Source: Membranipora membranacea (Eukaryota > Bryozoa > Gymnolaemata > Cheilostomatida > Membraniporidae). Taken from it: a DNA stretch of 64,000 bases. The position numbers and the translations under genes are program-made. The stretch is taken from the NCBI GenBank assembly GCA_914767715.1, contig OU612065.1, positions 30,132,001 through 30,196,000 on the forward strand, in the 5' to 3' direction. Below the pieces are notes generated by a model. The model ran no database searches. It had not been told where the DNA came from and was given only the letters and a program-made list of their open reading frames with translations. Shown here in pieces: positions 1 to 11,000 of this stretch. Every line of letters begins with the position of its first letter. The stretch's first letter is position 1.

Positions 1-209
1 TTTAAACAGCAATATTGTGGAAAAAAGCAAAAAATTTGGCCCTATTTTATTCGAACTGTTTTAAAACGTTGCTTAAAATTTTGCATTATATCATCAAAGT
101 TAAAAAACAACACGCATTATGACGTGACGTGAAAAGCCACTTTGGGCTCATCAAATATTATTTTCAACCTAATGTGGGTTAAATGTGGGTTAAAATCGCA
201 AGTGTTGTC

Positions 210-420
210 TCCATCCGAGGACTGAGAAATATCAGTGCCTTAAGGGCGCGGCCGCCGTTTTCGGCGCCAAGTTGCTCTCAGTTTGCAGGCAGGTCGGAGC
301 ACACCTGGGGCGTCATATGAGCCCAGTAGTCAGTAGACTGCAGCGGGATTCGAACCCAGGACCTCAAACGCTTGCGCGTTAAAGGGCAGGCGCTCTAACC
401 AACTGAGCTACCTCCTACTC
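210..420 (-). repeat. tRNA-derived SINE-like element with degenerate tRNA head
   Basis: On the minus strand positions 417 to 339 read as a tRNA-like head: an A box (TAGCTCAGTTGGTTAG) and a B box (GGGTTCGAATCCC) at normal spacing. The acceptor stem does not pair and the anticodon arm is poor, so this is not a functional tRNA. A non-tRNA body follows toward position 210. A phrase just beyond it, at about 172-205 (gtgggttaaaatcgcaagtg), recurs near 50015. Head plus body plus a dispersed partner fits a Pol III SINE or a tRNA pseudogene; the choice is inference. Confidence 0.55.
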
Positions 421-3400
421 CTAAGATTAGGATGAACTATGTCTCTAAGAATGAATGTAACCTGTTTTGAACTTTCTAGCAATCAATGTAGCGCAGCCAT
501 CCACTTTGCTAAAAACAGCCTTTTCAGCCTCATTTCTCCGATAAAATGACGCAACGCCATCCAGTCACGTTTTTGATGAGCTACTAGCGATCAGTAGCTC
601 AGCAGTATATGAAATGTCCAAATCGCTCAACGCTGGTATCATAATCTTAATACAGAGAAGCTTCGTTTCAGCCAGGGGCATATTTAACCATCACTAGAGA
701 GGCGCATATTAAGGAGTGGCAAGTTGCCAGTTAATGTATGAACAACCGTATGTCTTCAAGGCCGACATAAAAAAAGCTGAAGCTGAGAACCACACTACAA
801 TTTTTGGAATTCATTTTCAGTTAGAGACATAAGCCCAAGCTGTGGGGCACACTCCTTTCTAGCAGATATTAAAAGTTAGGCAGACGCCATCAATGAAATC
901 CTCTGCCTGCTTGCAGGGACTTACATATATCTCTAGGTTTTACACATATTCCTCATGGCTGGACCGACCAGGAGTTTGGTCGCATTAAATCTTCACCAAT
1001 ACTGAATCCTTTCTTTCTTCTGTCTGATGTGAATGTCTTCCCTGCAAAACAAACACGAGACACAAGTTAATTATATTTATATAGATGCTCAATCCTTGTC
1101 TCTCAGTGCTAGATTTCGACACAGACGCCTAACCACGACCTAACTATGCTGCCCTTTTTTTATGTCAGGCCCTTAGAGACAGGCTAAAAATAATGGAGCT
1201 ATAGGCTACAGAAAAGAATGAAATATAATATTAAACAGAAAAATTCAACAAATACAATCTATCTTGTTATCATACCCATACCCTACATATGCCCCGGTGT
1301 TTGGGCTATTTTCCCTGTGTGGCAAAAAAACTCCCTGAATTCATCCAGCCTATCAACAAGTCATGTAAAAATAATTTTCAATTTCAATTTTCGTGTTTCC
1401 TTTGGATACAAAGCCGATATACTATTAACAAAGGTCCTGTGAACATGAGAAAGTTATAATTCTAGAGAATCTCCGCCCCATTCCGCCCTTATCTCAAAAA
1501 AATGTTATTGAAATGCACTCTCAGACCATCTGACACACTGTTTTGATTGCACAAGGCATAAGCAAGAACAGCAAAACCCAGACCTCAGGCTCTTGATGGA
1601 TTTTATGTTTGGTCTCATTTGTAGGCCTACTGCAACTTCTTATGAAACACTGTTCTTTCTTATCTAGCCTGTCATATCAAGGGTAAAACTCTAAAGTTAT
1701 ATATTACTGGAATCGCACAAAAACCCACGGACTGCAGTTAGGGACGTGTTTTCTAGTGGATATAGGACAGACTCAACCTATTGACTCATCCATCGCTTAA
1801 GATGAATGCATAACAATTGGAGAATGCATACTCACACTCATAATCATGGTGTACATAAAAATCCAGGTAGGAGGATGATTGGGACAATTCACAAAACAAT
1901 TTTAAAATCACTCAGATGTTTTGCATTACAGGACAGAGATACTGGCTAGCCTTGTATCGCGGCCTCTTTCCACACAAAAAAAGTGGTCGCTTGACATCGG
2001 TGTAACCAAGGAGTTAACTCCTTGGTGTAACATATTATAAAACCCCACACTAGATCAAGTCAGAACTTGTTCGTCTGAGTTCGGAGTTGCATCCCCTCTC
2101 CCACCAATGGAGGCTCACCATAAAAAAGGAGCGACTTAAATTATAGAAGTTTTATCTATTGAGAGAAATGGTATCATTTCGTATTGCAAATCTAAGGACT
2201 CAAACATTTACAGCACACCATTCACTTTCTGTTGGCACCTGATATTTAGTCATTTTCAACTCGTTACAGCTGATATCAACCCCCACCCTAGGTTGTTATA
2301 TTAAAATTGACCTTGACACATTTGTTATCAAATTTTGGGTAAAATAATCATTCTAACACGATTCAAAATGTGTTTTATGCTGATCATGATCATTTAATAC
2401 TGTCATCTTTTACGAGTTATAAAATATCCATCCAACAACATCAATAAATACTGATTGGATCAGCACAAAGCAGCCAGTTGACTCCATCAGTATTGTTTCA
2501 TCCGAGTTGCATGCCCCCACCTTGCCCCAAGGACATGATAGGCAAAAATTCATTCAATCAGGATCCTCGTGTTTGTCCATAATTATGTTTCAAATCCTTT
2601 CTACTCAATTTGCCTATCACCTTCAGAATGATAAGCTCCATATCTGTTGGTTCTTTCCGAGGGTAGAGAATGTCGAGTGCACAAATCAGATCACGCAAAA
2701 TATTTTCCAACTTTTCTTCTGCTGTTTCTGACATATTTTCAGTCTCTAGTAACAAATGCATCGTGTAGTGTTCCGTTATAAACCCAAACAGTCCATTGAA
2801 TGAGTCATGTATGGATGGTTTTTAGTAGATCCTTTTCCATAATAATATATTGGTGTTTAACAGGTGCAGGTAATTGGTGGTGGCTTTCCATTTCAATCAC
2901 CACCCCAAAACAGTTGATCATGAAATGCCACAACCAGCTATCCTGTCACATTACAAGTGTTTTAACTATCATCTCATCCATATCCGGCAGGTTTTTTCGG
3001 AAACGAAACATTTTTGACTACCAAATCCTGTGTTAACTTCAATGCCGCAAAAACTATTTGAGCCTTTTTTTACATGCACTTAGTGTTTCCAAAGCAAATA
3101 TACATTGTTTTGCAGCTTCTTACATTTCAAGAAATTGGGGGCTCCATATAATTTCCTAGTTGTTCATTAGTGTTGATATTCTATTTAGTCATGTGACTTG
3201 TCATTTAGCTTAGTACATATAGACTGGGATCTCATACAGGCTGTTCAGTAGTGTTGACTAAATTATATACCAGTTTCTACTTATTAGTGAATAAGGCGAC
3301 TGTCATTGTATGTATTTTTTTTCATTGACAGTTCAATATGATTTTTTGTCCAGCAGTAGCACCCACGTTTAATGTACATCTTCATAGATCTAGATTTATG

Positions 3401-3526
3401 AGGAATTGATACCAAAATGAGTTCAATGTTTGATCTTTGGTTTGATACCACACTTGCAGCTCCTTCTTGTATATTTTGGGGTAACAGTTCTTAGATAAAT
3501 CCAAAAGCTATTTTGTTGATGGAAAA
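421..3526. other. Intergenic stretch downstream of RPS25
   Basis: No spliced gene is supported here. It contains a diverged copy of the tagccttgt... inverted-repeat element near 1947-1995 and a micro-palindrome at 2007-2023. A 68-codon minus-strand reading frame at 2558-2761 is protein-like in composition but has no recognisable family or usable splice acceptor. Confidence 0.5.
1999..2031. repeat. Micro-palindrome with 8-bp flanking direct repeat (type A1)
   Basis: The 17-base insert caaggagttaactcctt (2007-2023) contains a perfect 16-base palindrome. It is flanked by the identical 8-mer ggtgtaac at 1999-2006 and 2024-2031, which looks like a target-site duplication. The same core recurs at 60410-60424 and, with a longer loop, at 60746-60776. 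Confidence 0.6.
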
Positions 3527-3532
3527 TTTATT
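3527..3532 (-). terminator. Polyadenylation signal of RPS25
   Basis: AATAAA on the minus strand, 24 bases beyond the RPS25 stop codon. Nothing closer competes with it. A very short 3' UTR is usual for ribosomal protein genes. Confidence 0.5.
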
Positions 3533-3555
3533 GACAAGCAAAAATGAGATACAGT

Positions 3556-5199
3556 TTATGCTTCTTCATCTTCACCCTTGGTCATTCTGGTGTAGATAAA
3601 CTGTGCTCTGTGATGGCTCACCAACTTAATCAAATCTAAAATAGTAAGAACATACAATTTGTAAATGGATTGTCAGTTAACATGTCACAAAAGCTGTTTT
3701 TTTTGTTGAGAAAACTCATTGCTTGGAGCTTTGTTGTTGCAATCTCTCCAGGTTAAGTATCGACAATTCCTTCACTGGGCTTAACTCTCTAAATGATAGT
3801 ACTGTACTGGCTTTGCTCATGAAAATGTGTCGTCCATAAGATATTACACTTACTTTTGCTATGAAGCTCGGCGAGGGCTCGTCTGGCAAGACTGCCTCTT
3901 ATTTTGAGTCTCTCAGATACAACAGATGGAGTGATCAGCTTGTAGGCAGGCACTTCCTTGTAAAGTTTGTCATATGTGGCCTTGTCGAACAAAACAAGGT
4001 TGTTCAATTTGTCCCTAACTTTTCCCTTGGACCACTTCTGTAAAACAAAATACACCATCCATTATAGCTTTTACAAGTAGACACCGACAATATGATTTTT
4101 GAATCTTTAGGCCTATCATTGATCTCGAAAATCTGCAATACCAAGGACCGTGATCATACAAGTTAACGATTGGGGTCCTTTTAAAATACAATGTCGACAT
4201 TGTCACATGATGTGGCATTTTTATTTGTTTGGTTGTTACGTCAGATAACACCATCCAACCATTGCATGCCAATGTCATATAGAAGGGGCACAGGGATGAG
4301 CAGCTACAAAGTTTGAAACAGATGCATAAATATGTAGTAGGGTTTACTTCAACCGCGCAGCCTATCAAATATTCCCATCTACGTGAAGAAAGTGTGTCAA
4401 TGAGTTGGCTTCTTTGTTTCTTGATCAACACATTGAATCTTGAATACTTACTTTCTTCTTGGCCTTTCCTCCTCCCTCTTTCTTCTTAGCTGGCGCCTTG
4501 CTAGGCGTTTTGGTATCCTTTCCACCCTTCTTAGGTGGCTACAAAAGTCAAGTTTAGCAGTGTGAATTGATGCCATGATTTGAGTAGGTAGGCCAATTGA
4601 AATCAGATGCCAGAAAACAACTAGTCAAAACACTTTACTTCCAGTTGTAACTCCGTGAATACTATCACATTGAAATGGCAAGCAATTCTCAAGAAGCCAA
4701 AAGTGTGCCAGTGAGTCTCTAATTGCGCATTTATGTTTATCTCAACAATCATAAATTTAATACCCGAGGGCAAGGCAATTCTAAAGACCAACACCAACCT
4801 ACCCACCCGACCAACCGAGACCTGACACAGCATTCATTGGCTAGGTAGGGAGATGGTGGGTACATTTTCTTAATCAGCACTTGACTGGTTTACTGTACTG
4901 ATATTGGGTTGGTATAATTTATGTTGATAGCTAATGATTGACAGAAATAATTCATAGTGAAGTAATTCAATCGAGCCAAGTCTCTTTTGGCTGAACAGGG
5001 TAGTTTGACTAAATGAAGTCTGAGATTGGTAGTAAGAAAGTGCCAGTATTGTTTAGATACGAGTTCACTGGCAGTCTCTTGTTGTGAACAAACATTCTTC
5101 CAGTCATTTAGCATTGACTACTGCAGAAATTCTACACCATAAATGCAAATAAGGAGTGAAAAAGTGTTAGAAGATCAGCTAAGAAAAAAAACTTACCAT
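3556..5199 (-). CDS. RPS25: Ribosomal protein eS25 (small subunit)
   Basis: Component of the 40S ribosomal subunit head. Four coding exons on the minus strand: 5199-5197, 4538-4452, 4037-3854 and 3635-3556, joined at GT-AG introns with consistent phase, total 354 nt, 117 aa. The lysine-rich N-terminal part ([16 protein letters not shown], then KKKEGGKAKKK) leads into the winged-helix core [20 protein letters not shown], then [20 protein letters not shown], and ends [13 protein letters not shown]. This matches eS25 over the full length; animal homologues are about 117-125 aa. The start codon is the last three bases of exon 1 (ATG directly before gtaagt), so translation begins at a splice junction. 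A 138-codon reading frame in intron 2 overlaps exon 3 out of frame and is not a gene. No snoRNA boxes were found in the introns. Confidence 0.97.
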
Positions 5200-5219
5200 G
5201 CTGGATATCCTTGATTAAC

Positions 5220-5227
5220 AAAAAGGG
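5220..5227 (-). promoter_or_regulatory. Candidate 5' TOP pyrimidine tract of RPS25
   Basis: On the minus strand the run CCCTTTTT lies about 20 bases upstream of the RPS25 start codon. Ribosomal protein mRNAs typically begin with a C followed by pyrimidines (5' TOP), giving growth-dependent translation. The transcription start itself is inferred. Confidence 0.35.
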
Positions 5228-5229
5228 CG

Positions 5230-7977
5230 AGAGTTCACGGGTTTTGGCGTGACTATGACTACAAGAGCAGGATAGATAACTCTTTGAATGAATTTTAAAC
5301 ATGGGAATTATCGACTCTTTTTGTATGTGGGCACAACTTTCTAGGAGATTTCTAGATGGAAGTAAAAAAGCTTGAAAATCAAGATATATAAGTAGGTACA
5401 ATCATATTGAAATCAGGTATTGAGTTGAGGTCCCTGCTAAATTAATCTATCATATCATATCGTCATACGTTCCATATTTTTATACCAATTTAGGGCATCT
5501 CTGATTTCTCTGTGGCTCCCGCATTTTCCTCCCTGTTCTTTGCACGCCTATGTTTTAGTCAAAGTAACTCTCATTCAAGCATGACAAATCGAAATCTGAC
5601 ATAAAAGAACAATCTCTTGAACTGCGAAACAGTGAGAATAAACAAATTAGTATGCATATATTCACACAGTTTGAAGCCTACATATCGGTAAAATACTAAT
5701 TAAGTAAGAGGCACCTGGTAAATATTAACTCAACAGTTAACACAGCCCTTTGCATCTTCATTTTCAATTTATGGTCACTATTTGGAGGAATGGCAGCCGC
5801 TCTACTAAGCAATATCAGAACAGCACCAGTATATTAAGTTACAACTACCAGCTTGCCAAAATATGCCCCCAAACTTTTTAATTTTGTTCAGCGTTAATTT
5901 TAGCGTTATCATCGCAGCTACACTGACAATAAGTAATTTTGGGTGGTGAGGGAGTGTACAGGATATTACACAAGAGTATAACTATTAAGTTCAGCGATGG
6001 ATGTAAACAGATAATCATAACCCACAAGCAGGTCTGAGCGTCATGGGTAGTTGCGATTTCTCTTTGCTGAAGCTGAACTCTTTTCTTCGATATTAATCAT
6101 TGAATCTTCTTATTTGTTGCTAGCTTGGTTCAAGTTACCCTTGAGGTTAATCAAGGAGAGCCACTTTGTTAAGACAACACTATTAATAGGCAACCTGATG
6201 CACTCATTTGTCCGCTAACACTGTTGAAACCAATCTGAAACTTCATTTAATTCAGTATGCCTACGTTTCAATCTAATGTTTGTAGTTATGGTTACTGGTT
6301 CCCCCACTATATGGTAGTGTGCAGACAACTTACCAAACAGGTTGCTTCTCAGACAACAAGTTATAATTGGTAAGACTTTATAGATTTTTCACTTATTTAT
6401 TAATGAAGCTCACTCATATTGCAACTCGATAATATGAAAATACAGCTGCATTCCAAGGTGGCTGTTTCGTGACCAACTTAACTATCAACGTTTTGAAATC
6501 AACTGATATAAAGTGTATTGGGTATGAAAGAATACAAAGGAGCAGCAGTAGAGCACCTCATGATGAGTAATGTATCTTTTTACCGGAGGAGTTGCTCCTC
6601 ATGAAGTAATCTAAAGTGAGGCTTTACAGTAATTCATGTATGTGCACAATGCCTTGTTGACAAGCATATAGTGGGAGAGGACTTTTACGGTAAACATTTA
6701 TGGTAGGTTGCGCTCATACTACAATCAGCCCAATCTATGCATAAAATTTTGCCCAACAAATTCATTTCCATTTTTAAAAGTCGGAGTACAATCTTCTCAA
6801 TGTAGTTCAGTTGCCATAAGTTATTCATATTTGTTTTCAGTTTTTTTCACAATGCTTTGCTCTGACCAGGAAGGGTGGGACACCTTCCCACCCTTCCTGC
6901 TCGGACGTACATTATTCATGAAATAGTGAGGCAGCATATATCTGCTAGGGAATCGTTGTGACATCTTATTCATTATTCTAAGTTGTGTACACAGTCATGT
7001 ATAAACTGCCTGATAAACCATCACCCAATATTTTATATCTATGTACTCAAGATGATACAAAAAAAACCTAAAAAGCAACAGTAAAGAAGTAAATATAGAT
7101 GTTAGTTAAGAAACCGCTTATTTTATGTAGTAGAATATTAATAACAATATATCACCATCCAAAAAGTTCTCAAGTCAACATGTTCACGTTTAAAGATTGC
7201 AAGAGTTCAGAATAAACGATCGGAGCTGTATAAGCAGCATCCGATGAAGGGGTTAAACAGCTTTAAAAAAAGAAATGTAAGTTTATAATAACAATGAGCG
7301 GCGGGCATGCAAAAACAACTACGGACAAATTTTCCTTTTCTTCATAACGACATGGTATCAAAGGTGAAAAAAATGGTAGATAGAAAGCAAGCAATATGTA
7401 CTGTAAGAAGTGTGTGTGTGCATCTGGAATAACCGGTTGGTGTTACTATCAGCTACCCCAGGGATACAAGCAGAGGGGTAGAAAATCTCCTTGATTATTA
7501 CCATATCACATGATAGAAAAAAAACAATAACTGGTCTGTGGTCTTTGTGTGAGCTTGATTTTATCTGGATGTCGGCGGCCGGTCATAGTGCACGACCATC
7601 ATCTACTCAGTTCTACTGTAGTGATCCTTATTGTAGCAGTGTTAGTTTGTAAGTCAGGCACCATTAAACTGATGATTCATGGAAATCTTCTATACAAAAA
7701 TTAAAGTCACTGTGTTGTGATGATGGGGAAATTTCTCTACTAATCCTAATCTCCGTCGAGGTGTAAACAGCAGGACCCAAGGGTCAGCACTAAAGAGATG
7801 ATGTTATAGACGGCAGCGTCTGGTGAGGAGGAGCAATTCCCATATCATACAGACAAAGCCTGCCTTATTGCCATCACTACATCAGCGGAGACCGGAGAGG
7901 GGGAGTTAGGAGGATAGATTATAACTAGTCTTGTACAGTGGTGTAACACTTGAGAAGGAGTAGCGGTGGGGTTCACC
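5230..7977. other. Interval between RPS25 and the tropomyosin stop codon
   Basis: Contains the presumed RPS25 promoter at the low end and the tropomyosin 3' UTR at the high end. No coding exon and no alternative tropomyosin terminal exon was recognised. One palindromic insertion lies at 6859-6906 and a short hairpin (gaggag...ctcctc) near 6585-6600. Confidence 0.5.
6859..6906. repeat. Micro-palindrome with imperfect 8-bp flanking repeat (type B1)
   Basis: Insert 6867-6898 is a hairpin with a perfect 13-bp stem (aggaagggtggga / tcccacccttcct) and a 5-base loop. It is flanked by gctctgac and gctcggac (7 of 8 identical). A related hairpin (agggtggga / tcccaccct) sits at 39391-39424, also between direct repeats. 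Confidence 0.55.
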
Positions 7978-8060
7978 TTACATGCCTCCCAAATCTTTCA
8001 GTGTTCCTTCGAGTTCATCATTCAATGCACTGTAAGCGTCATGTGCAGTTGATAAATCGT
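7978..8060 (-). CDS. TPM: Tropomyosin exon 9 (C-terminus)
   Basis: 83 nt ending in TAA; encodes DLSTAHDAYSALNDELEGTL then KDLGGM. Aligns with AISEELDHALNDMTSI at the ALND position but ends LGGM in place of the common MTSI. One terminal exon was found, whereas vertebrates have several. Confidence 0.88.
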
Positions 8061-11000
8061 CTACAACCATGAAAAAAGATACAATAGTGAATCGGCATTG
8101 ACAATTAAAGAATTTAAAGTAAGTCATCAGTGAAGTGAGGAGTTGTCTTTTATGTCATCAAGGGGAGACAATTCTAAATAATTTAGACAAATTAACAATC
8201 TTTATATTTTAAGTCGCTATGAAAAGCTTTATAAACAACAAATAGTAATTCCAAGAACGGGTCAAGCATGCAAAAAGGGTCACATTGGTCACACCATGCA
8301 GTCAAACAGTTTGACTGTAAGTGACTCTTTTATCTCTGCTGACTATGATATACTGTCCCCCGTGTAGTGGGACATTTTCAGAGTCAGGTAATCTTACATT
8401 CTAATTTCTCATTTTCTTTCATCAGTCTCTTGTTCTGACTTTCAGCATCATCTGCTCTCTTCTCAGCCTATAGGGGATACAAACGCACACAAACACATGC
8501 ATATTACTTATATCTCAATAACACAAACCGGCAGCGCCATTGAGGAGGGGACATATGGACACACCATGCATGAGGTACTTAACTACCAAGTACACTCATC
8601 AATAAACGACGACTTGGGAATAAAAACTCTTTTTCATTCCAGGGAGGGGCAAACTTGATCACTCGATTGTACCTTCAAACTGTTCATTTTCTTTTTGCTT
8701 GGTGCCAGCTTGTTCTTCGAAACTTGCAGCTTTTTCCTGGGCCTAACAAATATTTATCACCACATATCACATCTATCTATCTCATCATGTGAATACTCTG
8801 CTTGCTGATAAACTCGATCAGCAAACTTTTGAGCATGTTTTGATGAGGTGATTTACAACCAATCATATCGAGATAAGAATATCTCACTCAGATTGAGCAC
8901 AACCATAAACATCTGACTGTGCTTTACATAGAAGGCCAATATGAGAGCAATATATCTCACTGCACCAAATGTTTATGAGTACAGATCATCAAACGCATGG
9001 AATTCTTTTTATTTCTGACATTTTATGGAGAACAGAAAGTCAATTTTTTTTCCCACAAGTCCAATTCTCAGCCCTTCTTCTCAAAAAGAGAGGCGATGAA
9101 AGTATAGAATAAAAAAACAGCAATGTGAAGTTAGACTTACATCCTTGAGCCTCTGGTTCAGGTCACGGATAGTATCTTCATAGGTCACCTCCCGAGATGA
9201 AGCCTGTTAAACATGTAAAAAATGGGGTGGTGAGATTATGTAATGGATACTTAGCCACAGTGTTAATCTGTAATATGATCAACACAGACAGTACTCAACG
9301 ATAAAATCTAAAAATATCAAATTCATCCAATACTATCACCCTGGACATCATGATGCATTATGAGATGAAAGATGAGGGCTACAATATTGTATAAAAATGT
9401 AAATGAAGTTAGTGTTGTAGTAGATCAAAGCTACCTTCAACATGATCAAAGACCATCGGGTCACTCGAGAAATACCAGGCAGTATTTGAAGAGTTGGGGA
9501 GGGGCGGGTATAGAAGATAAAAAAACTGGAACACTGTTGTGTCCCTGAAAAATCTCTGCATTGTAGTATCGCTTGAACAAGTATTGCACAGTGATCATCT
9601 GATTCGAAAGCTAGAGTTGACTGAGCAGTCTGGTCTTGTGTCATAGCAGCCGCCCATGAAATTATTTCGAAATAGACTCATCAATAGGATTAGAGCCAGC
9701 ATTGAGGGAACGGCTCATTGAACGTTCAACGAGTACACACTGAGATGTGATCATGGCGGTCAATCAATCCAGAGAAATGCCATCATGTCACAATTGGTCC
9801 TATCAGGCGGCAACACTAATGTCATAAAAACTGGTATGAAATCTGTCAGATACCTCATGCGGTGACTAATAACTACAGCTAAAAGAGAGGATGAATGCTG
9901 TGCATCACTTCCAAGTTCCAAGGCTTGACTTTGGAGAGCTGAAGCAATTTGTGTGATGAGTCAGATTGATTAATGGCCTCCCAACTCCCACACGGACTTA
10001 CTGATGTACTGCTACAATCTAGGTCAACAAGTAATTCATCCAAAAATAATTGGCATCACAACCAATCCAGGACACTTAGAGAGTAGTGAATTTATGACTC
10101 TAGAATATGCAGGGGTCACGCAATAAATGGGGATAAAATCACAAAATGTCCCAAACAAACTCCATGCCCTGTGTCAACAGGTGCCCCTGTGTCAGCAGGT
10201 GCCCAAATGACTGTCAGATGCTGCTACTTGTCTAGAAATAAAGTAAAACTCTTCGGGGAGGAGAGGGTCACACAGAATCACACGCGGTCCTCTTCGGGTC
10301 ATGCCATCATATCGACAGAGCTACCTTAGCCACAGAATTCTCCAGAGTTTTCAGATTGTTGGTGACGACCTGAAGCTGCTCATCCAGCTCAAATAATTTG
10401 CTGTAAAAAGTCAGCAGTCAGCAAATTGATAGACAAGGTCGGATAATTTCCCCCTTGATTGATGACATGACAAGGTCTGATCAACAATCCAAATAGACAA
10501 GCAGTGAATTATACGGCCTCAGCATCAGGGCTATGACATGGTAACTATGTGCGCTGACGCTGACAGTTGCTCTGATGCTGAGACCACCAGTAGGTAATCA
10601 TATGTACAGGCAGGATACTAGACCAACATACGCAGCAGATTCACGATTCAGGGTCAGAGACAGAAATCTGGATGTCAGTAGCGTAGACAGATGCAATGAT
10701 AGAGGGGGTGAGTAGGATTAACACACTAGGCTGCCGTTGACAGTATATGACATAGTAGAGTTAAATCGACTGACAGTGGTCTGGTCGACAGGGGGGGATA
10801 CTCACCTCTTGGGTTCTGGCCTCCAGTGATCTCATGGCATTACCCACAATCTTAAGCTGCTCTTCCAGCTCGAGGATTTTACTAAGAGAAGGAGATAGTC
10901 ATATCAGTACTTGTGAGGAATAGTTTAGTTTATGAGGAGTAGAGATTGTCTGTAGCTAAATCTACAGTCTTCACGTCATAGCAAAGTTTGCTGTAGAATC

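Noticed and set aside
2558-2761. Minus-strand 68-codon frame (MHLLLETENMSETAEEKLEN...)
   Set aside because: Reads like protein and stays open upstream to about 2810, but there is no splice acceptor, no recognised family and no neighbouring exon. Possibly a gene relic.
4015-4431. 138-codon minus-strand frame in RPS25 intron 2
   Set aside because: Overlaps RPS25 exon 3 out of frame and crosses its splice acceptor; composition is random-like.
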